64,000 bases of DNA from contig NZ_JACSDK010000017.1 of NCBI RefSeq assembly GCF_014925385.1, positions 62,001 through 126,000 on the forward strand, in the 5' to 3' direction. Positions 44,459 to 54,346 of the stretch are shown piece after piece. Positions within the stretch are counted from its first letter, which is position 1. The number at the start of each line of letters is the position of its first letter. The position numbers and the translations under genes were made by a program. The notes beneath the pieces were generated by a model, which was given only the letters and a program-made list of their open reading frames with translations, was not told where the DNA came from and ran no database searches. This DNA is from Pelagibius marinus. GTDB lineage: Bacteria > Pseudomonadota > Alphaproteobacteria > Kiloniellales > Kiloniellaceae.

Positions 44459-45454
44459 ATGCGACGACTGGGCGGTATCGCCATTGCTGTCGTCGTTGTG
44501 TTGCTGCTCGCCGCCGGCGGCTCATGGTTCTTTCTGAAGCTGACGTTTGAAGAACCGGGACCGGTGACCGAGGAGGTCGTGGTCGTGGTGCCGCGCGGCG
44601 CCGGCCTCGCCGCCATTGCCGATGACCTGGCGGAGGCGGGCGTCGTCTCGGATCCTACGGTCTTCCGGCTCGGGGTGCGCCTCTTCGCCGACGCCCGCGC
44701 CCTGCAGGCTGGCGAGTATGCCTTTACTTACGGCATGTCCATGAAGGACGTGGCCGAGTTGCTGGCCAGCGGGCGCACCGTGGTGCACCGCCTGACCGTG
44801 CCGGAGGGGCTCACCAGCGTCGAGATCGTGGCTTTGCTGGACGAGGCCGAGGCGCTGGACGGCGAGATCGGCGAAGTGCCGCCGGACGGCACCCTGCTGC
44901 CCGAGACCTATCACTTCCACCGTGGCGATTCCCGCGCCGACATACTGGCGCGCATGCGCCAGTCGATGACCGAGGCGCTGGCCGAGGTCTGGGAGCAGCG
45001 GGCTGAGAACCTGCCTTTGAAGAGCCCCGAGGAGGCGCTGGTGCTGGCCTCCATCGTCGAGAAGGAAACCGGTGTCGACGGCGAGCGGGCGCTGGTGGCC
45101 GGGGTCTTCGTGAACCGCCTCGACAAGGGCATGCCGCTGCAGTCCGATCCGACCGTGGTCTACGGGATCACCCTGGGCAAGGCGCCGCTGGGCCGTTCCC
45201 TGACGCGCCAGGATCTGGCCAATCCTACTCCCTACAATACCTATCAGATCAGCGGCCTGCCGCCGGGGCCCATCGCCAACCCGGGGCGCGCCGCCCTGGA
45301 GGCGGCGGTCAATCCGGCGGAGACCGAGTTTCTCTACTTCGTCGCCGCCGGCGACGGCGGCCACGCCTTCGCCAAGACCCTGGCGGAGCACAACCGCAAC
45401 GTTGCCAAGTGGCGCAAGCATCTGCGCAGCCTGAAGAAAAAGCAGACGGACTAG
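44459..45454 (+). CDS. mltG: Endolytic murein transglycosylase MltG
   Basis: Inner-membrane lytic transglycosylase that ends glycan strand growth. 331 residues: one N-terminal membrane segment (GIAIAVVVVLLLAAGGSWFF), a LysM-like VVVPRGAGLAAIADDLAEAG, then the YceG domain with PEGTLLPETYHF-like PPDGTLLPETYHF, the catalytic Glu in LASIVEKET, and PYNTYQISGLPPGPIANPG. ATG 44459 is used; a GTG three bases earlier is possible. Ten bases after fabF, so co-transcribed. Confidence 0.95.
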   Translation: MRRLGGIAIAVVVVLLLAAGGSWFFLKLTFEEPGPVTEEVVVVVPRGAGLAAIADDLAEAGVVSDPTVFRLGVRLFADARALQAGEYAFTYGMSMKDVAELLASGRTVVHRLTVPEGLTSVEIVALLDEAEALDGEIGEVPPDGTLLPETYHFHRGDSRADILARMRQSMTEALAEVWEQRAENLPLKSPEEALVLASIVEKETGVDGERALVAGVFVNRLDKGMPLQSDPTVVYGITLGKAPLGRSLTRQDLANPTPYNTYQISGLPPGPIANPGRAALEAAVNPAETEFLYFVAAGDGGHAFAKTLAEHNRNVAKWRKHLRSLKKKQTD

Positions 45455-45466
45455 CCGCTGCGGGTC

Positions 45467-46240
45467 CTAGTCCCCGACGGCGGGCTTCTCCGGCAGGCGG
45501 CGCAGCAGCGGGTCGGTCCAGGCCGGCGGCAGCAGAGACAGCAGCCATACTGCCGCGAAGAGGCGGCGCGGGAAGACGATCCGCGCCTTGTCGGCGGCCA
45601 GGCCGCGCCGGATGATACCGGCGGCCCGCTCGGCCTCCATGAGCAAGGGCATGGGAAAGTCGTTCACCGCGGTCATGCGGCTTTTGACGAAGCCGGGGCA
45701 GATGACGTTGACCGAGATCCCCTCACCATGCAGCGCGCCGCGCAGTGCCTCGCCCCAGACCCGGACATAGGCCTTGGAGGCGCAGTAGGCCGGGGCGCCC
45801 GGAAAGCCGCGAAAGGCGGCCAAGGAGGATACGATGGCGACCTGCCCGTGGCGGCGCGGGCGCATCAGTTCCACCGCGGCCAGGCAGGTGTTGACGACGC
45901 CGTCGATGTTGACCGCCAGGATGGCGCGGGCCTGCTCTCTGGTCTCGCCGAAGCTGCCGGTGCCCGCCGAGATGCCGGCGTTGGCGATCACCAGGTCCAG
46001 CGGACGGTCGCGGTCCAGCTCCGCCAGCCAGGCGGCCAGGGCGTCGCGCTCGCGCACGTCCAGGACGGCGGTGGCGACCTCCGCGCCGGCGGCGCGGCAG
46101 GCCTCGGCGACCTGGTCCAGGCGTTCCCGGTTACGGCCGCTGAGCGCCAGGAAGACGCCGGGCCCCGCGTAGTCGCGCGCCAGCGCCTCGCCGATGCCGC
46201 TGGAGCCGCCGGTGATGACGATGGATTTCGGGTCCTTCAT
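45467..46240 (-). CDS. Short-chain dehydrogenase/reductase
   Basis: 257 residues. SDR with cofactor motif TGGSSGIGEALARDYA, NAGIS, the Ser in IVSSLAAFRGFPG and YCASKAY, then VICPGFVKSRMT. A C-terminal extension with hydrophobic FAAVWLLSLLPPAWTDPLLRRLP is like the membrane-associated SDRs often found with lipid-modifying genes. GGGAGAG precedes ATG 46240. Convergent with mltG and divergent from yicC; substrate unknown. The reading frame stays open far upstream antisense to yicC, but that part is not real. Confidence 0.88.
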   Translation of the reverse strand: MKDPKSIVITGGSSGIGEALARDYAGPGVFLALSGRNRERLDQVAEACRAAGAEVATAVLDVRERDALAAWLAELDRDRPLDLVIANAGISAGTGSFGETREQARAILAVNIDGVVNTCLAAVELMRPRRHGQVAIVSSLAAFRGFPGAPAYCASKAYVRVWGEALRGALHGEGISVNVICPGFVKSRMTAVNDFPMPLLMEAERAAGIIRRGLAADKARIVFPRRLFAAVWLLSLLPPAWTDPLLRRLPEKPAVGD

Positions 46241-46378
46241 AACTCTCCCAGACCTGGGGGCTTGGCGCTCCCGGCTTGTTGAGACTCGGGGAGCCCAGTA
46301 TATAGGGGCACCGCCCGCGCGGGGGCAGGGAGATTTCCAAGCGGGCGGGCGGCTCAACTGTAAGCGATCGGGGGCAAG

Positions 46379-47281
46379 GTGACGGGCGCCAGCAAAGCGG
46401 TTCACAGCATGACCGGCTTCGCCCGCCGCGAGGGCGGCGACGAGGCGGCGAGCTGGACCTGGGAGGTCAAGAGCGTCAACGGCCGCAGCCTTGATATGCG
46501 CGCGCGGCTGCCCCAGGGCTACGAAAGCCTGGACCCGGTGGTGCGCAGCGCGGTCAGCGCCGCCTGCGCGCGCGGCAATGTCCAGGTGAACCTCTCCATG
46601 AAACGCGGCAACGCGCCGTTGCAACTGCAGGTCAACGAGGAATTGCTGCAGCAGGTCCTCGACCTCATGGGCGATCTGGAAAAGCGCACGAAGGCGACCC
46701 CGGCCAGCCTGGACGGCATTCTCGGCCTGCGCGGCATTCTCGAGGCCGTGGAGGAGGAGGAAGCGCCCGAGCGCCAGGAGGCGCGCCTCAAGGCCCTGCA
46801 GAAGGATCTGAAGGCGGTGCTGGAGGCCCTGGTGACCATGCGCGCGGCCGAAGGCGCCCGCCTGCAGGACATGGCGCGCGGCCACATCGACGAAATCGAG
46901 CGCCTCGCCAAGGCGGCGCGGAGCTGCGCGGCGACCCAGCCGGAAACGCTGAAGCAGCGGTTCAAGGATCAGGTGGCCCTGCTGCTGGAGGAGAACACCG
47001 GCGTCTCCGAGGAACGTCTGACCCAGGAACTGGCCATCCTGGCGGGCAAGGCGGATGTGCGCGAGGAGCTGGATCGCCTGGCCGCCCACGTGGAGGCGTC
47101 GCGCGAGCTGCTCGCCCAGGGCGGCGCCATCGGGCGCAAGCTCGACTTCCTCTGCCAGGAGTTCAACCGCGAGGCCAACACCCTCTGCTCCAAGTCCGCC
47201 GACGTCGAGCTGACGCGCATCGGCCTCGATCTCAAGTCGGCGATCGAGCAGCTGCGCGAGCAGGTCCAGAACATCGAGTAG
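46379..47281 (+). CDS. yicC: YicC family endoribonuclease-type protein
   Basis: 300 residues. Family N-terminus SMTGFARREGG, VKSVNGRSLDMRARLP, and the C-terminal catalytic-type DUF1732 block with GGAIGRKLDFLCQEFNREANTLCSKSADVELTRIGLDLKSAIEQLREQVQNIE (split here by my reading of motifs GRKLDFLCQE and REANTLCSK). YicC proteins are reported endoribonucleases affecting small-RNA stability. GTG 46379 has GGGGG before it; the ATG at 46409 is an alternative. Four bases before gmk. Confidence 0.92.
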   Translation: MTGASKAVHSMTGFARREGGDEAASWTWEVKSVNGRSLDMRARLPQGYESLDPVVRSAVSAACARGNVQVNLSMKRGNAPLQLQVNEELLQQVLDLMGDLEKRTKATPASLDGILGLRGILEAVEEEEAPERQEARLKALQKDLKAVLEALVTMRAAEGARLQDMARGHIDEIERLAKAARSCAATQPETLKQRFKDQVALLLEENTGVSEERLTQELAILAGKADVREELDRLAAHVEASRELLAQGGAIGRKLDFLCQEFNREANTLCSKSADVELTRIGLDLKSAIEQLREQVQNIE

Positions 47282-47285
47282 GCGA

Positions 47286-47924
47286 ATGGTCGATACGGAA
47301 ATCAAGCGCCGTGGACTGATGCTCGTGCTGTCGTCGCCTTCGGGCGCCGGCAAGACCACCATCTCGCGGCGGCTGCTCGACACCGACGGCAACCTGTCGC
47401 TCTCGATCTCGGCGACCACGCGGCCGGCGCGCCCGGGCGAGGTGGAAGGCAAGGACTACTTCTTCGTCGACCAGTCCCGCTTCGATGCCATGGTCGCGGG
47501 CGGAGAGCTGCTGGAATACGCCCTGGTCTTCGGCAACAACTACGGCACGCCGCGCGCGCCGGTGGAGCGTGCGCTGGAGACCGGCCGCGACGTGCTGTTC
47601 GACATCGACTGGCAGGGCACGCAGCAGGTGCGCGAGGCCGCGCGCGAGGACCTGGTGAGCGTCTTCATCCTGCCGCCTTCGACGGAGGAGCTGGAGCGCC
47701 GCCTCTATGCCCGCGCCCAGGACAGCGAAGAGGTGGTGCGCGGCCGCATGGCCAAGGCCGCGGACGAGATGAGCCACTGGGCCGAGTACGACTACATCAT
47801 CATCAACGACGACGTCGACAAGAGCGTCGAGCAGGTCGAGGCCATCCTTACCGCCGAGCGCCTGAAGCGCGAGCGCCGCATCGGCCTCGGCGCCTTCGTC
47901 AAAGGTCTGCAGTCCGGCAGCTAG
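47286..47924 (+). CDS. gmk: Guanylate kinase
   Basis: Phosphorylates GMP to GDP. 212 residues: P-loop VLSSPSGAGKTTISRRLL, the GMP-binding SISATTRPARPGEVEGKDYFFV and EYALVFGNNYGTP, and VLFDIDWQGTQQV. C-terminal YDYIIINDDVDKSVEQVEAIL is complete. Shares the transcript with yicC and complements guaB/guaA elsewhere in the window. Confidence 0.97.
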   Translation: MVDTEIKRRGLMLVLSSPSGAGKTTISRRLLDTDGNLSLSISATTRPARPGEVEGKDYFFVDQSRFDAMVAGGELLEYALVFGNNYGTPRAPVERALETGRDVLFDIDWQGTQQVREAAREDLVSVFILPPSTEELERRLYARAQDSEEVVRGRMAKAADEMSHWAEYDYIIINDDVDKSVEQVEAILTAERLKRERRIGLGAFVKGLQSGS

Positions 47925-47933
47925 CCCCGCCGT

Positions 47934-48791
47934 TCAGCCACGGTCGACGCAGGCGGCCAGGGCGCAGAAGTCCTCCACCGACAGTTCCTCGGCCCGCGCC
48001 GTCGGCGCGATGCCCGTCGCCTCCAACCAGGCCGCCGGCCCGCCTTCCGACTTCCCGCCCAGCGACTTCAGACTTTGCCTCAGCATCTTGCGGCGCTGGC
48101 CGAAAGCCGCGGCGGTGACCTTCTCCAGGGTCGTCAGGGAGGCCGGGGCCAGGGGCTGCTCGCGCGGGATGATTGACACCACGGTGGAGGTGACCTTGGG
48201 CGGCGGGGTGAAGGCCCGCGGCGGGATGTCGAACAGCGGGCGCGCCTGGCAGAGCCACTGGGTGAGCACCGAGAGGCGCCCGTAGTCGCGGCTGCGCGGC
48301 GCGGCGATGAGGCGCTCGGCGACTTCCTTCTGGAACATCAGCGTCATGGCCGAGAAGGCCCGGGGGTCGCCCGCCAGGGTGGTCAGCCACCTCACCAAGA
48401 GGGCGGTCGAGATGTTGTAGGGCAGGTTGGAGACGATCTGGCGCGGCGCCGCGCCGAGCGCCCCCAGGTCGAGCTCCAGGGCGTCGCCTTCCACCACCTC
48501 CAGCCGGCCGGGATAGGCGGCGGCCAGCTCGGCCAGCGCCTCCAGGCAGCGGCTGTCTTTCTCCACGGCGATGACGCGGGCCGCGCCCTCGGCCAGCAGG
48601 GCGCGGGTCAGGCCGCCGGGGCCGGGGCCGACCTCGATCACGCTGCCTTCACCGATCCCCGGCGCGGCCCGGGCGATGCGGCCGGTGAGGTTGAGGTCGA
48701 GGAGGAAATGCTGGCCCAGCGCCTTGCGCGCGCCCAGGCCGTGGCGCGCGATGACCTCGCGCAGAGGCGGCAGGTCGGCGGGGACAGTCAT
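47934..48791 (-). CDS. rsmA: 16S rRNA dimethyladenosine transferase RsmA (KsgA)
   Basis: Dimethylates two adjacent adenosines in helix 45 (A1518/A1519 in E. coli). 285 residues: [22 protein letters not shown] loop [16 protein letters not shown], catalytic NLPYNIS and the C-terminal helical domain with [15 protein letters not shown]. Start overlaps the pdxA stop by four bases (ATGA), so the two are coupled. Convergent with gmk. Confidence 0.97.
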   Translation of the reverse strand: MTVPADLPPLREVIARHGLGARKALGQHFLLDLNLTGRIARAAPGIGEGSVIEVGPGPGGLTRALLAEGAARVIAVEKDSRCLEALAELAAAYPGRLEVVEGDALELDLGALGAAPRQIVSNLPYNISTALLVRWLTTLAGDPRAFSAMTLMFQKEVAERLIAAPRSRDYGRLSVLTQWLCQARPLFDIPPRAFTPPPKVTSTVVSIIPREQPLAPASLTTLEKVTAAAFGQRRKMLRQSLKSLGGKSEGGPAAWLEATGIAPTARAEELSVEDFCALAACVDRG

Positions 48792-49831
48792 CGCTCTGCC
48801 GTGAGTTGCGAGGCCGCGGCCATCTGCGCCGCCATCTTCAGGGCGGCCAGGAGGCTGGCCGGCGAAGCCACGCCACGCCCGGCGATGTCCAGGGCGGTGC
48901 CGTGGTCGGGCGAGGTGCGGATGATCGGCAGGCCCAGGGTCACGTTCACGCCGCCCTCGAAGTCGATGGTCTTGATCGGGATCAGCGCCTGGTCGTGGTA
49001 CATGCAGAGCGCGGCGTCGTAGCCCCGGCGCGCGCCGGCATGGAACAGGGTGTCGGCGGGGACGGGGCCGAAGGCGTCAATGCCGTCCGCCTGCAGGCGG
49101 CGTACGGCGGGGGCGATGACGGCGTCATCCTCGCCGCCCAGCTGGCCGCCTTCACCGGCGTGGGGGTTGAGGCCGGCGACGGCGAGGCGCGGGGCCGCGA
49201 CGCCGAAACGCTGCTGCAGGGCCCGGGCGGTGATGCGGCCGGTCTCGACGATCTTGTCGCTGGTCAGCACCTCCGGCACTCGGCGCAGGGGCAGGTGCAC
49301 CGTAACCAGCACGACCCGCAGCTCCGCGCAGGCCAGCATCATCACCGGCGGGCCTTCGCCGGCACAGAGCTCGGCCAGGTATTCGGTGTGCCCGGGATGC
49401 TTGAAGCCGGCCTCCATCAGGACCTGTTTGTGGATCGGATTGGTGACGATGCCGGCGGCCGCGCCTTCCAGGGTGAGGGCGACGCCCTGGCGGATCGCCT
49501 CCAGCACCGCCTCGGCGTTGCCCGGGTCCAGGCGGCCCGGTTCGGCGGCCACGGGACGGGACAGCGGCAGCACCGGCAAGGCTTCGTCGAAAACCCGGGT
49601 GGCGGTGGCCGGACCGTCGATGGGCCGGAGCGGTGCCTGCCAGTTCAGGCGCGCGGCCAGGCGGCTCAGGCGCTCGGGGTCGTCGATGACGAAGAAGGGC
49701 GGCAACCCGCACTCGCGGCGCCGCAGCCAGGCCTGCAGCGTGATCTCGCCGCCGATCCCGGCGGGTTCTCCCATGGTCACCGCCAGAGGCGGCGCCGTCT
49801 GTGAATGGTGGGGCGACGAAAGCGGGGTCAA
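48788..49831 (-). CDS. pdxA: 4-hydroxythreonine-4-phosphate dehydrogenase
   Basis: Pyridoxal-phosphate synthesis by the DXP-dependent route. 347 residues: [44 protein letters not shown], the metal ligand regions [11 protein letters not shown] and NPHAGEGG, and [26 protein letters not shown]. The start is a TTG at 49831; the in-frame GTG near 49780 just before ACC-ATG-GGA is possible but would remove part of the usual N-terminus. Follows surA in the conserved lptD-surA-pdxA-rsmA order. Confidence 0.95.
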   Translation of the reverse strand: MTPLSSPHHSQTAPPLAVTMGEPAGIGGEITLQAWLRRRECGLPPFFVIDDPERLSRLAARLNWQAPLRPIDGPATATRVFDEALPVLPLSRPVAAEPGRLDPGNAEAVLEAIRQGVALTLEGAAAGIVTNPIHKQVLMEAGFKHPGHTEYLAELCAGEGPPVMMLACAELRVVLVTVHLPLRRVPEVLTSDKIVETGRITARALQQRFGVAAPRLAVAGLNPHAGEGGQLGGEDDAVIAPAVRRLQADGIDAFGPVPADTLFHAGARRGYDAALCMYHDQALIPIKTIDFEGGVNVTLGLPIIRTSPDHGTALDIAGRGVASPASLLAALKMAAQMAAASQLTAER

Positions 49832-49876
49832 GGGGCCGGACGGAGCCCGGCGGGCCGGCCGCCGGAAAGGCAGGCC

Positions 49877-50860
49877 TCAGATGCGCACATCGACGTTCGC
49901 CAGGCGCCGCAGCTCCTGCAGGGACCGCTGGGCGAGCTGGTCCGTGCGCTGGTTGGTGAGGCTTTCCTCGATGCGGGTGCGGTCGATCTGCTGGCCCTCG
50001 TTCTTGCGCATGTCGCGCAGCAGGAGGATGTGGAAGCCCGAAATCGTGCGGACCGGGCCGGCGACCTCGCCCGGGCCCATCTGGGCGAGCGCCTTGTTCA
50101 GCGGCTCGTCGAGCTCGCCGTCGCGGACCCAGCCCAGGTCGCCGCCCAGCGATGCCGTGCCCGACTGGGAGAACTGGCGGGCCAAGCCGGCGAAATTGGC
50201 GCCGCGGCGCAACTCCTCCAGCAGGCGGTTCGCGTTGTTCAGGGCCTCGCCTTCCTTGGCGGCCGTCTCGATGGGCACGAAGATCTCCGCAACGCGCCGT
50301 TCGATGGACCCGTGCCGGACGGCAAGGCGGGTCGCGACCTCTTCGACCTCTTCGCTAGAGATCACCACGTTCGGCCGGATTCGCCGGAAAATCACGTTCC
50401 GCCAAGCGATCTGAGCACGGATCTGTTCAATCAGCGTTGTGGGTATGATGCCGCGATTACGCAGCATCGTTAGAAATTCCCCCTCGGTCATCTTGTTCTG
50501 CTGGGCGATCTGCTCCAGCGCGACCGCAACCTGCGCGTCCGGCACCGAAATATCGAGGCGCTTGGCCTCCTGAAGCTGTAGCCGCTCGTCGATCAGGCCT
50601 CGGAGGACCTGCGGCGTCAGCCTGCGGCGCACCTCCTGGGTGTCTTCGACGCCGGCGGCGACGATGGCCAGTTGAAGGCGCATGGCGAGGTCGAGAACCG
50701 AGATGATGTCATCGTTTACGACAGCGGCAGGGCGGAACAGGTCCGATTGCGCGCGGGCCTGGTCGAGGGGCCAGCTTGTCGTCAGGAGCAGCAGGCAGGC
50801 AGCAAATAGCGCGCCGCGCCGTGCAACCTGGAATGGTCTTCGCATCATCTTGAGTGGCAT
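49877..50860 (-). CDS. surA: Periplasmic chaperone / peptidyl-prolyl isomerase SurA
   Basis: 327 residues. Signal peptide RGALFAACLLLLTTSWPLDQARA, then the SurA N-domain (VVNDDIISVLDLAMRLQLA) and a single parvulin domain (VAEIFVPIETAAKE ... SQSGTASLGGDLGWVRDGELDEPLNKAL ... GFHILLLRDMR). E. coli SurA has two parvulin domains; a single one is common in alphaproteobacteria. Escorts unfolded outer-membrane proteins to BAM. The ATG at 50860 gives a good signal peptide; a longer reading contains about 84 extra residues without it. Confidence 0.9.
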   Translation of the reverse strand: MPLKMMRRPFQVARRGALFAACLLLLTTSWPLDQARAQSDLFRPAAVVNDDIISVLDLAMRLQLAIVAAGVEDTQEVRRRLTPQVLRGLIDERLQLQEAKRLDISVPDAQVAVALEQIAQQNKMTEGEFLTMLRNRGIIPTTLIEQIRAQIAWRNVIFRRIRPNVVISSEEVEEVATRLAVRHGSIERRVAEIFVPIETAAKEGEALNNANRLLEELRRGANFAGLARQFSQSGTASLGGDLGWVRDGELDEPLNKALAQMGPGEVAGPVRTISGFHILLLRDMRKNEGQQIDRTRIEESLTNQRTDQLAQRSLQELRRLANVDVRI

Positions 50861-50991
50861 TGCCCGGTTTTCCAAAGAAAGCGGGCCGCAGTATATCCTG
50901 CCGGGTCCGGTCGGTTCAAACGGAAGCTGAGGCCCGCGGACCTCCGTCAAGCGGGGGGCGGGCGGGAATTCAGGGGCGGCGGCACGTGGGA

Positions 50992-53199
50992 TCAGCCGCC
51001 CGAGGCCTCTCCAAGGTGCCTGAAGACGACGCGCACGAAGATGCTGTCGTCGTCCTCGATGTCGCGGTCGCGGTAATTGCTGCGTTCCGCGACGCCCTCG
51101 ATGAGGAAGCACTCGTCCTCATAGGTGAGGCTGATTGCCGAGCGCAGGGACTGGTCGTTGTTCAGGTCGCGGCGGTGCCTGAAGCCGATGCTCCAGTTCT
51201 CGGTGAGGCGTGAGTTGATGCCGAAGCTGACCTCTTCGCGGTCGCCGAACTCTTCGGTGGAGGCGTCACCGTTGATGAAGAAGTAGGAGAGGTCGAGGTT
51301 GAGAGCCGGTGGGCCGATGTTCGCCTCCAGCTCACTGCGCTGCGCCGTCAGATCGTCCTTGTCCAGGCGGAAGCGGTACAGCAGATCGAGGTCCTCCAGG
51401 GGGTGTACCTGCACGCGTCCGACGATATCGGAGAACTTGTCCTCCAGGCCGGAACCCTCCGCGAAGACGTCGCGATTCTCGCTCAGGCGATAGCTCTGGC
51501 CGACGAAGGCGCCTGCCGAGCCGCCGTTGTTGAAGGCGCCGGTCCATTTTAAGCCGTAGTCGAAGCGGGTTCCGGAGTCGACGCGATCATGACCGGCGAA
51601 GCGGTTGAGCTTGAAGAGGTTGGTGTCGTCGAACTCGAAATCCTGGCTGTCCTCGTTGGGGATCTCGCCGGGATTGGAGCCGTTCGGCGCCAGCACCGCC
51701 TGCACGATGGGCTCGATCACCTGCTGGAACGACCCGTCCTGCCGAACCCAGGGGTAGCGCCACTTCACCGCAAACTGCGGGAAGATCCGGCCGGTGGTGT
51801 CGCTGCCCGGCGCGTTGGACGGGTTGACGTTGGCGGAGCCGGGCACCACGCCGTCGGTCCAATAGCCGTCGGCCTGGACCCGCGCGGTGACCTCGTAGAT
51901 GTCGCCCAGGGGGCTGGTGTAGGGCAGATGATACCCGCCGACGAAGGAGGCGCGCCGGCTGTCCCGTCCGTCGATGCGGGTCAGTGCCATGAGGCTGGTG
52001 TCGGCGGTGATGTAGCCGCCCGGTAAGCCGAAGAGGTTCGGCTCGCTGACAAAGTCGTACTCGGCCAGCGGGGCGACGATGGGAAACTCGTTGTTGCTGT
52101 CGCCGCGGCGCTGGCCCTGGTAGGAGAAGCCGTGCACGGCGGCGTAGTTGCGCCCCTTCAGGCCCTCAAGATAGGCGGTGCTGGTCAGGGTGCGCGAGGA
52201 ATCGAAGTTGTAGGCGCGCAGGTAGGTGTCGTCGCTGCTGCGGTTGGCATCGAAACCCCAGCGCCAGGTCTCATCGAGCTCGAACTGGCCTTCGGCATCG
52301 ATGTGGCCGCGGAAGCGGTCCTTGGCGATGCTGCCGTCGTTCTCCTCGCGGTCGGCGATGGTCGCGCTGCCGGCGGCGCGCAGCTCGCCGTTGGTGAAGA
52401 GCTGGCGGTATTCGCCGGTAAGGTCGATGCCCTGCTCCGTCGACAGAATGGGCGCGACGGTCAAGTCGATGTCGTCGTCCAGGACCCAGAAGTAGGGGAC
52501 CTCCAGGGCGTAGCCGAGGAAATCGCTGGTCCCGACGGTGGGGGCCAGGAAGCCGCTGCGGCGGTCGACCGTGGGGTCCGGGTGCTCGAAGTAGGGGGTA
52601 TAGATCACCGGGATGCCGAAGAACTCGAGCCAGGCGTCGTGGTAGATGATGTCCTTGGATTCCTGGTCGTGGATGACCTCGTTGGCCTTGATCTGCCACA
52701 GGGGCGCGCGGGTGGGGTCGTCACGGCACAGCTCGCAGGGGCTGAAGACGCCCTTGCTGAATTCCGTACGGTTGCCGCCGGTGCGCGTGCCGCTGGCCGC
52801 CGCGATTCGCGTCTTGTCGGCCATCAGGATGCGGATATCGCGGATGAACCCTTCCTTCAGGTCGCCCGTCAGTTCCACATAATCGGCGAAGACCGTATCG
52901 CCGCTTGGCTCCACGAGGGTGATGTTGCCCTCCGCCGTGACGAGGTCTTCGTTGATGTTGTAGGTCACCTCGTCGGCGAGGAGCACGCGGTCGGACTGGG
53001 CGATCTCGACATTGCCGCTGGCGATGACGAGGCCGTTTTCCTCGTCATAGGTCAGCTCGTCCGCCGTGATCAGCGCCGGCGTGTTCTCCAGCGCTTCGAT
53101 GTCGATGTCCTGCGCAATGGCCGCATCCCCGAAGGCGGCAAGCAATGCATATAGCGCGGCAGCCATGGCCGCCGCTCGCCCCGTTCCCCCCCGTATCAT
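50992..53199 (-). CDS. lptD: LPS-assembly outer-membrane protein LptD
   Basis: 735 residues. Signal peptide to about residue 30 (AAALYALLAAFGDAAIAQ), an OstA/LptA-like beta-jellyroll (ITADELTYDEENGLVIASGNV ... VLLADEVTYNINEDLVTAEGN), then a large beta barrel with aromatic-ending strands finishing FVRVVFRHLG. It receives LPS from the Lpt bridge at the outer membrane. The three cysteines I see are an SPCELC pair and DECFLIE near the C-terminus. Downstream of lptG by seven bases. Confidence 0.94.
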   Translation of the reverse strand: MIRGGTGRAAAMAAALYALLAAFGDAAIAQDIDIEALENTPALITADELTYDEENGLVIASGNVEIAQSDRVLLADEVTYNINEDLVTAEGNITLVEPSGDTVFADYVELTGDLKEGFIRDIRILMADKTRIAAASGTRTGGNRTEFSKGVFSPCELCRDDPTRAPLWQIKANEVIHDQESKDIIYHDAWLEFFGIPVIYTPYFEHPDPTVDRRSGFLAPTVGTSDFLGYALEVPYFWVLDDDIDLTVAPILSTEQGIDLTGEYRQLFTNGELRAAGSATIADREENDGSIAKDRFRGHIDAEGQFELDETWRWGFDANRSSDDTYLRAYNFDSSRTLTSTAYLEGLKGRNYAAVHGFSYQGQRRGDSNNEFPIVAPLAEYDFVSEPNLFGLPGGYITADTSLMALTRIDGRDSRRASFVGGYHLPYTSPLGDIYEVTARVQADGYWTDGVVPGSANVNPSNAPGSDTTGRIFPQFAVKWRYPWVRQDGSFQQVIEPIVQAVLAPNGSNPGEIPNEDSQDFEFDDTNLFKLNRFAGHDRVDSGTRFDYGLKWTGAFNNGGSAGAFVGQSYRLSENRDVFAEGSGLEDKFSDIVGRVQVHPLEDLDLLYRFRLDKDDLTAQRSELEANIGPPALNLDLSYFFINGDASTEEFGDREEVSFGINSRLTENWSIGFRHRRDLNNDQSLRSAISLTYEDECFLIEGVAERSNYRDRDIEDDDSIFVRVVFRHLGEASGG

Positions 53200-53206
53200 T
53201 ATTTGG

Positions 53207-54346
53207 CTATCCGTCCTCCAGATGAAGCAACATGGCCACCCCAAGCATCAACGACACGCCGGCCGGAGTCCAGGCTGCGAGCACGACCGGGATAGTACCT
53301 GAAAGACCGATCGCAAACACGAAATTGGAGATGAAGTATAGAAGAAAGCCGGTCAACATACCCGTCAGAATCACCAGACCGACCCGGCCGCGGCGTTGCG
53401 GGCGCAGTGAAAAGGTCGCGGCGAGAAGAACCATGGCGGCGAAGAGCATCGGCAGGGCCAGCAGCCGATGAAACTGCAGGCGGTGCGGTATGGCGGAGAA
53501 TCCGGCGGCCTGCATGAGTTCGATGAATTCCGGCAGTTCCCAGAAGGCGATGGTCTCCGGCGGCGCGAAGCTCTCCTGGATCTTGTCGACGGTCAGGTCC
53601 GTGGGCAGTTCCATCTGCTCGTGAAACTCCGAGGCTTCGCCTGGCCGTGAAAGCCAGGCATCGGACAGCAGCCATCGATTCGCCTGCAGCTGGGCCTCGC
53701 GGGCGTCGATACGGTCGACGAATCGATCCTCGTCGGCGTAGCGGAACACCATCACCTGCTGCAGGGAGACCGATCCGGGCTTCACCCGCGCGGCGTGGAT
53801 GACCGATTGGCCGTTATCGTCGGCCTGGCGCAGCCACAGCCCGGTCTTGGAGACCGCCAGCATGCTCGTCTGGTTACGGATGTAGCTTGCTTCCAGCTGC
53901 TCGTAGCGGCTGAGCAGGATTGAGGCGAGGGGGTTGAATGCCGTGATCGTCAAGGCGCCGATGACGACTGAGCTGCCGAGCACGGGCAGGAGGAACTGCC
54001 AGACGGAAACGCCGGCGGCGCGCGCTACCACCAATTCGTTCGAGCGGGTCAGCCGCCAGAAGGTGGTCATGGCGGCAAAGAGGAGGGTGAAGGGCATGAC
54101 CTCCTGGCTGAGGTAGGGCAGCTTCAGAAAGGCCATTTTGAGGGTGACGCTCAAGGAGACGTCCTTGGTCGCCAGGCGGTCGAGCAGGTCGACAACGGTG
54201 GCCAGGAAGATGATGGCGACGATCGCCAGGAAGAAGCTGCCGAACCAGAAGAGATACTGGCGGGCAATGTACTTCGTCAGGGTCGGCGAAAGCCGCAGCC
54301 GGCGCATGGCCGGCTGCACGCCGCTGTTGATCGAAGCGCCCATCAT
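53207..54346 (-). CDS. lptG: LPS-export ABC permease LptG
   Basis: 379 residues. YjgP/YjgQ family: N-terminal segments (LTKYIARQYLFWFGSFFLAIVAIIFLATVVDLLD), a cytosolic coupling turn with FLKLPYLSQEVMPFTLLFAAMTTFWRL, a periplasmic jellyroll, then RLLALPMLFAAMVLLAATFS and further membrane segments. Works with LptF and LptB to drive LPS export. Start ATG overlaps the lptF stop (ATGA). Confidence 0.94.
   Translation of the reverse strand: MMGASINSGVQPAMRRLRLSPTLTKYIARQYLFWFGSFFLAIVAIIFLATVVDLLDRLATKDVSLSVTLKMAFLKLPYLSQEVMPFTLLFAAMTTFWRLTRSNELVVARAAGVSVWQFLLPVLGSSVVIGALTITAFNPLASILLSRYEQLEASYIRNQTSMLAVSKTGLWLRQADDNGQSVIHAARVKPGSVSLQQVMVFRYADEDRFVDRIDAREAQLQANRWLLSDAWLSRPGEASEFHEQMELPTDLTVDKIQESFAPPETIAFWELPEFIELMQAAGFSAIPHRLQFHRLLALPMLFAAMVLLAATFSLRPQRRGRVGLVILTGMLTGFLLYFISNFVFAIGLSGTIPVVLAAWTPAGVSLMLGVAMLLHLEDG

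Noticed and set aside
46379-46408. Alternative ATG start for yicC at 46409
   Set aside because: Not excluded, but the GTG at 46379 has the better ribosome site.
46241-47452. Upstream part of a 661-codon frame ending in the SDR gene
   Set aside because: Only the last 257 codons are SDR; the upstream part is antisense to yicC and precedes a clear ATG with ribosome site.
52132-53154. 340-codon plus-strand frame inside lptD
   Set aside because: Antisense to the LptD jellyroll; no ribosome site or family signal.
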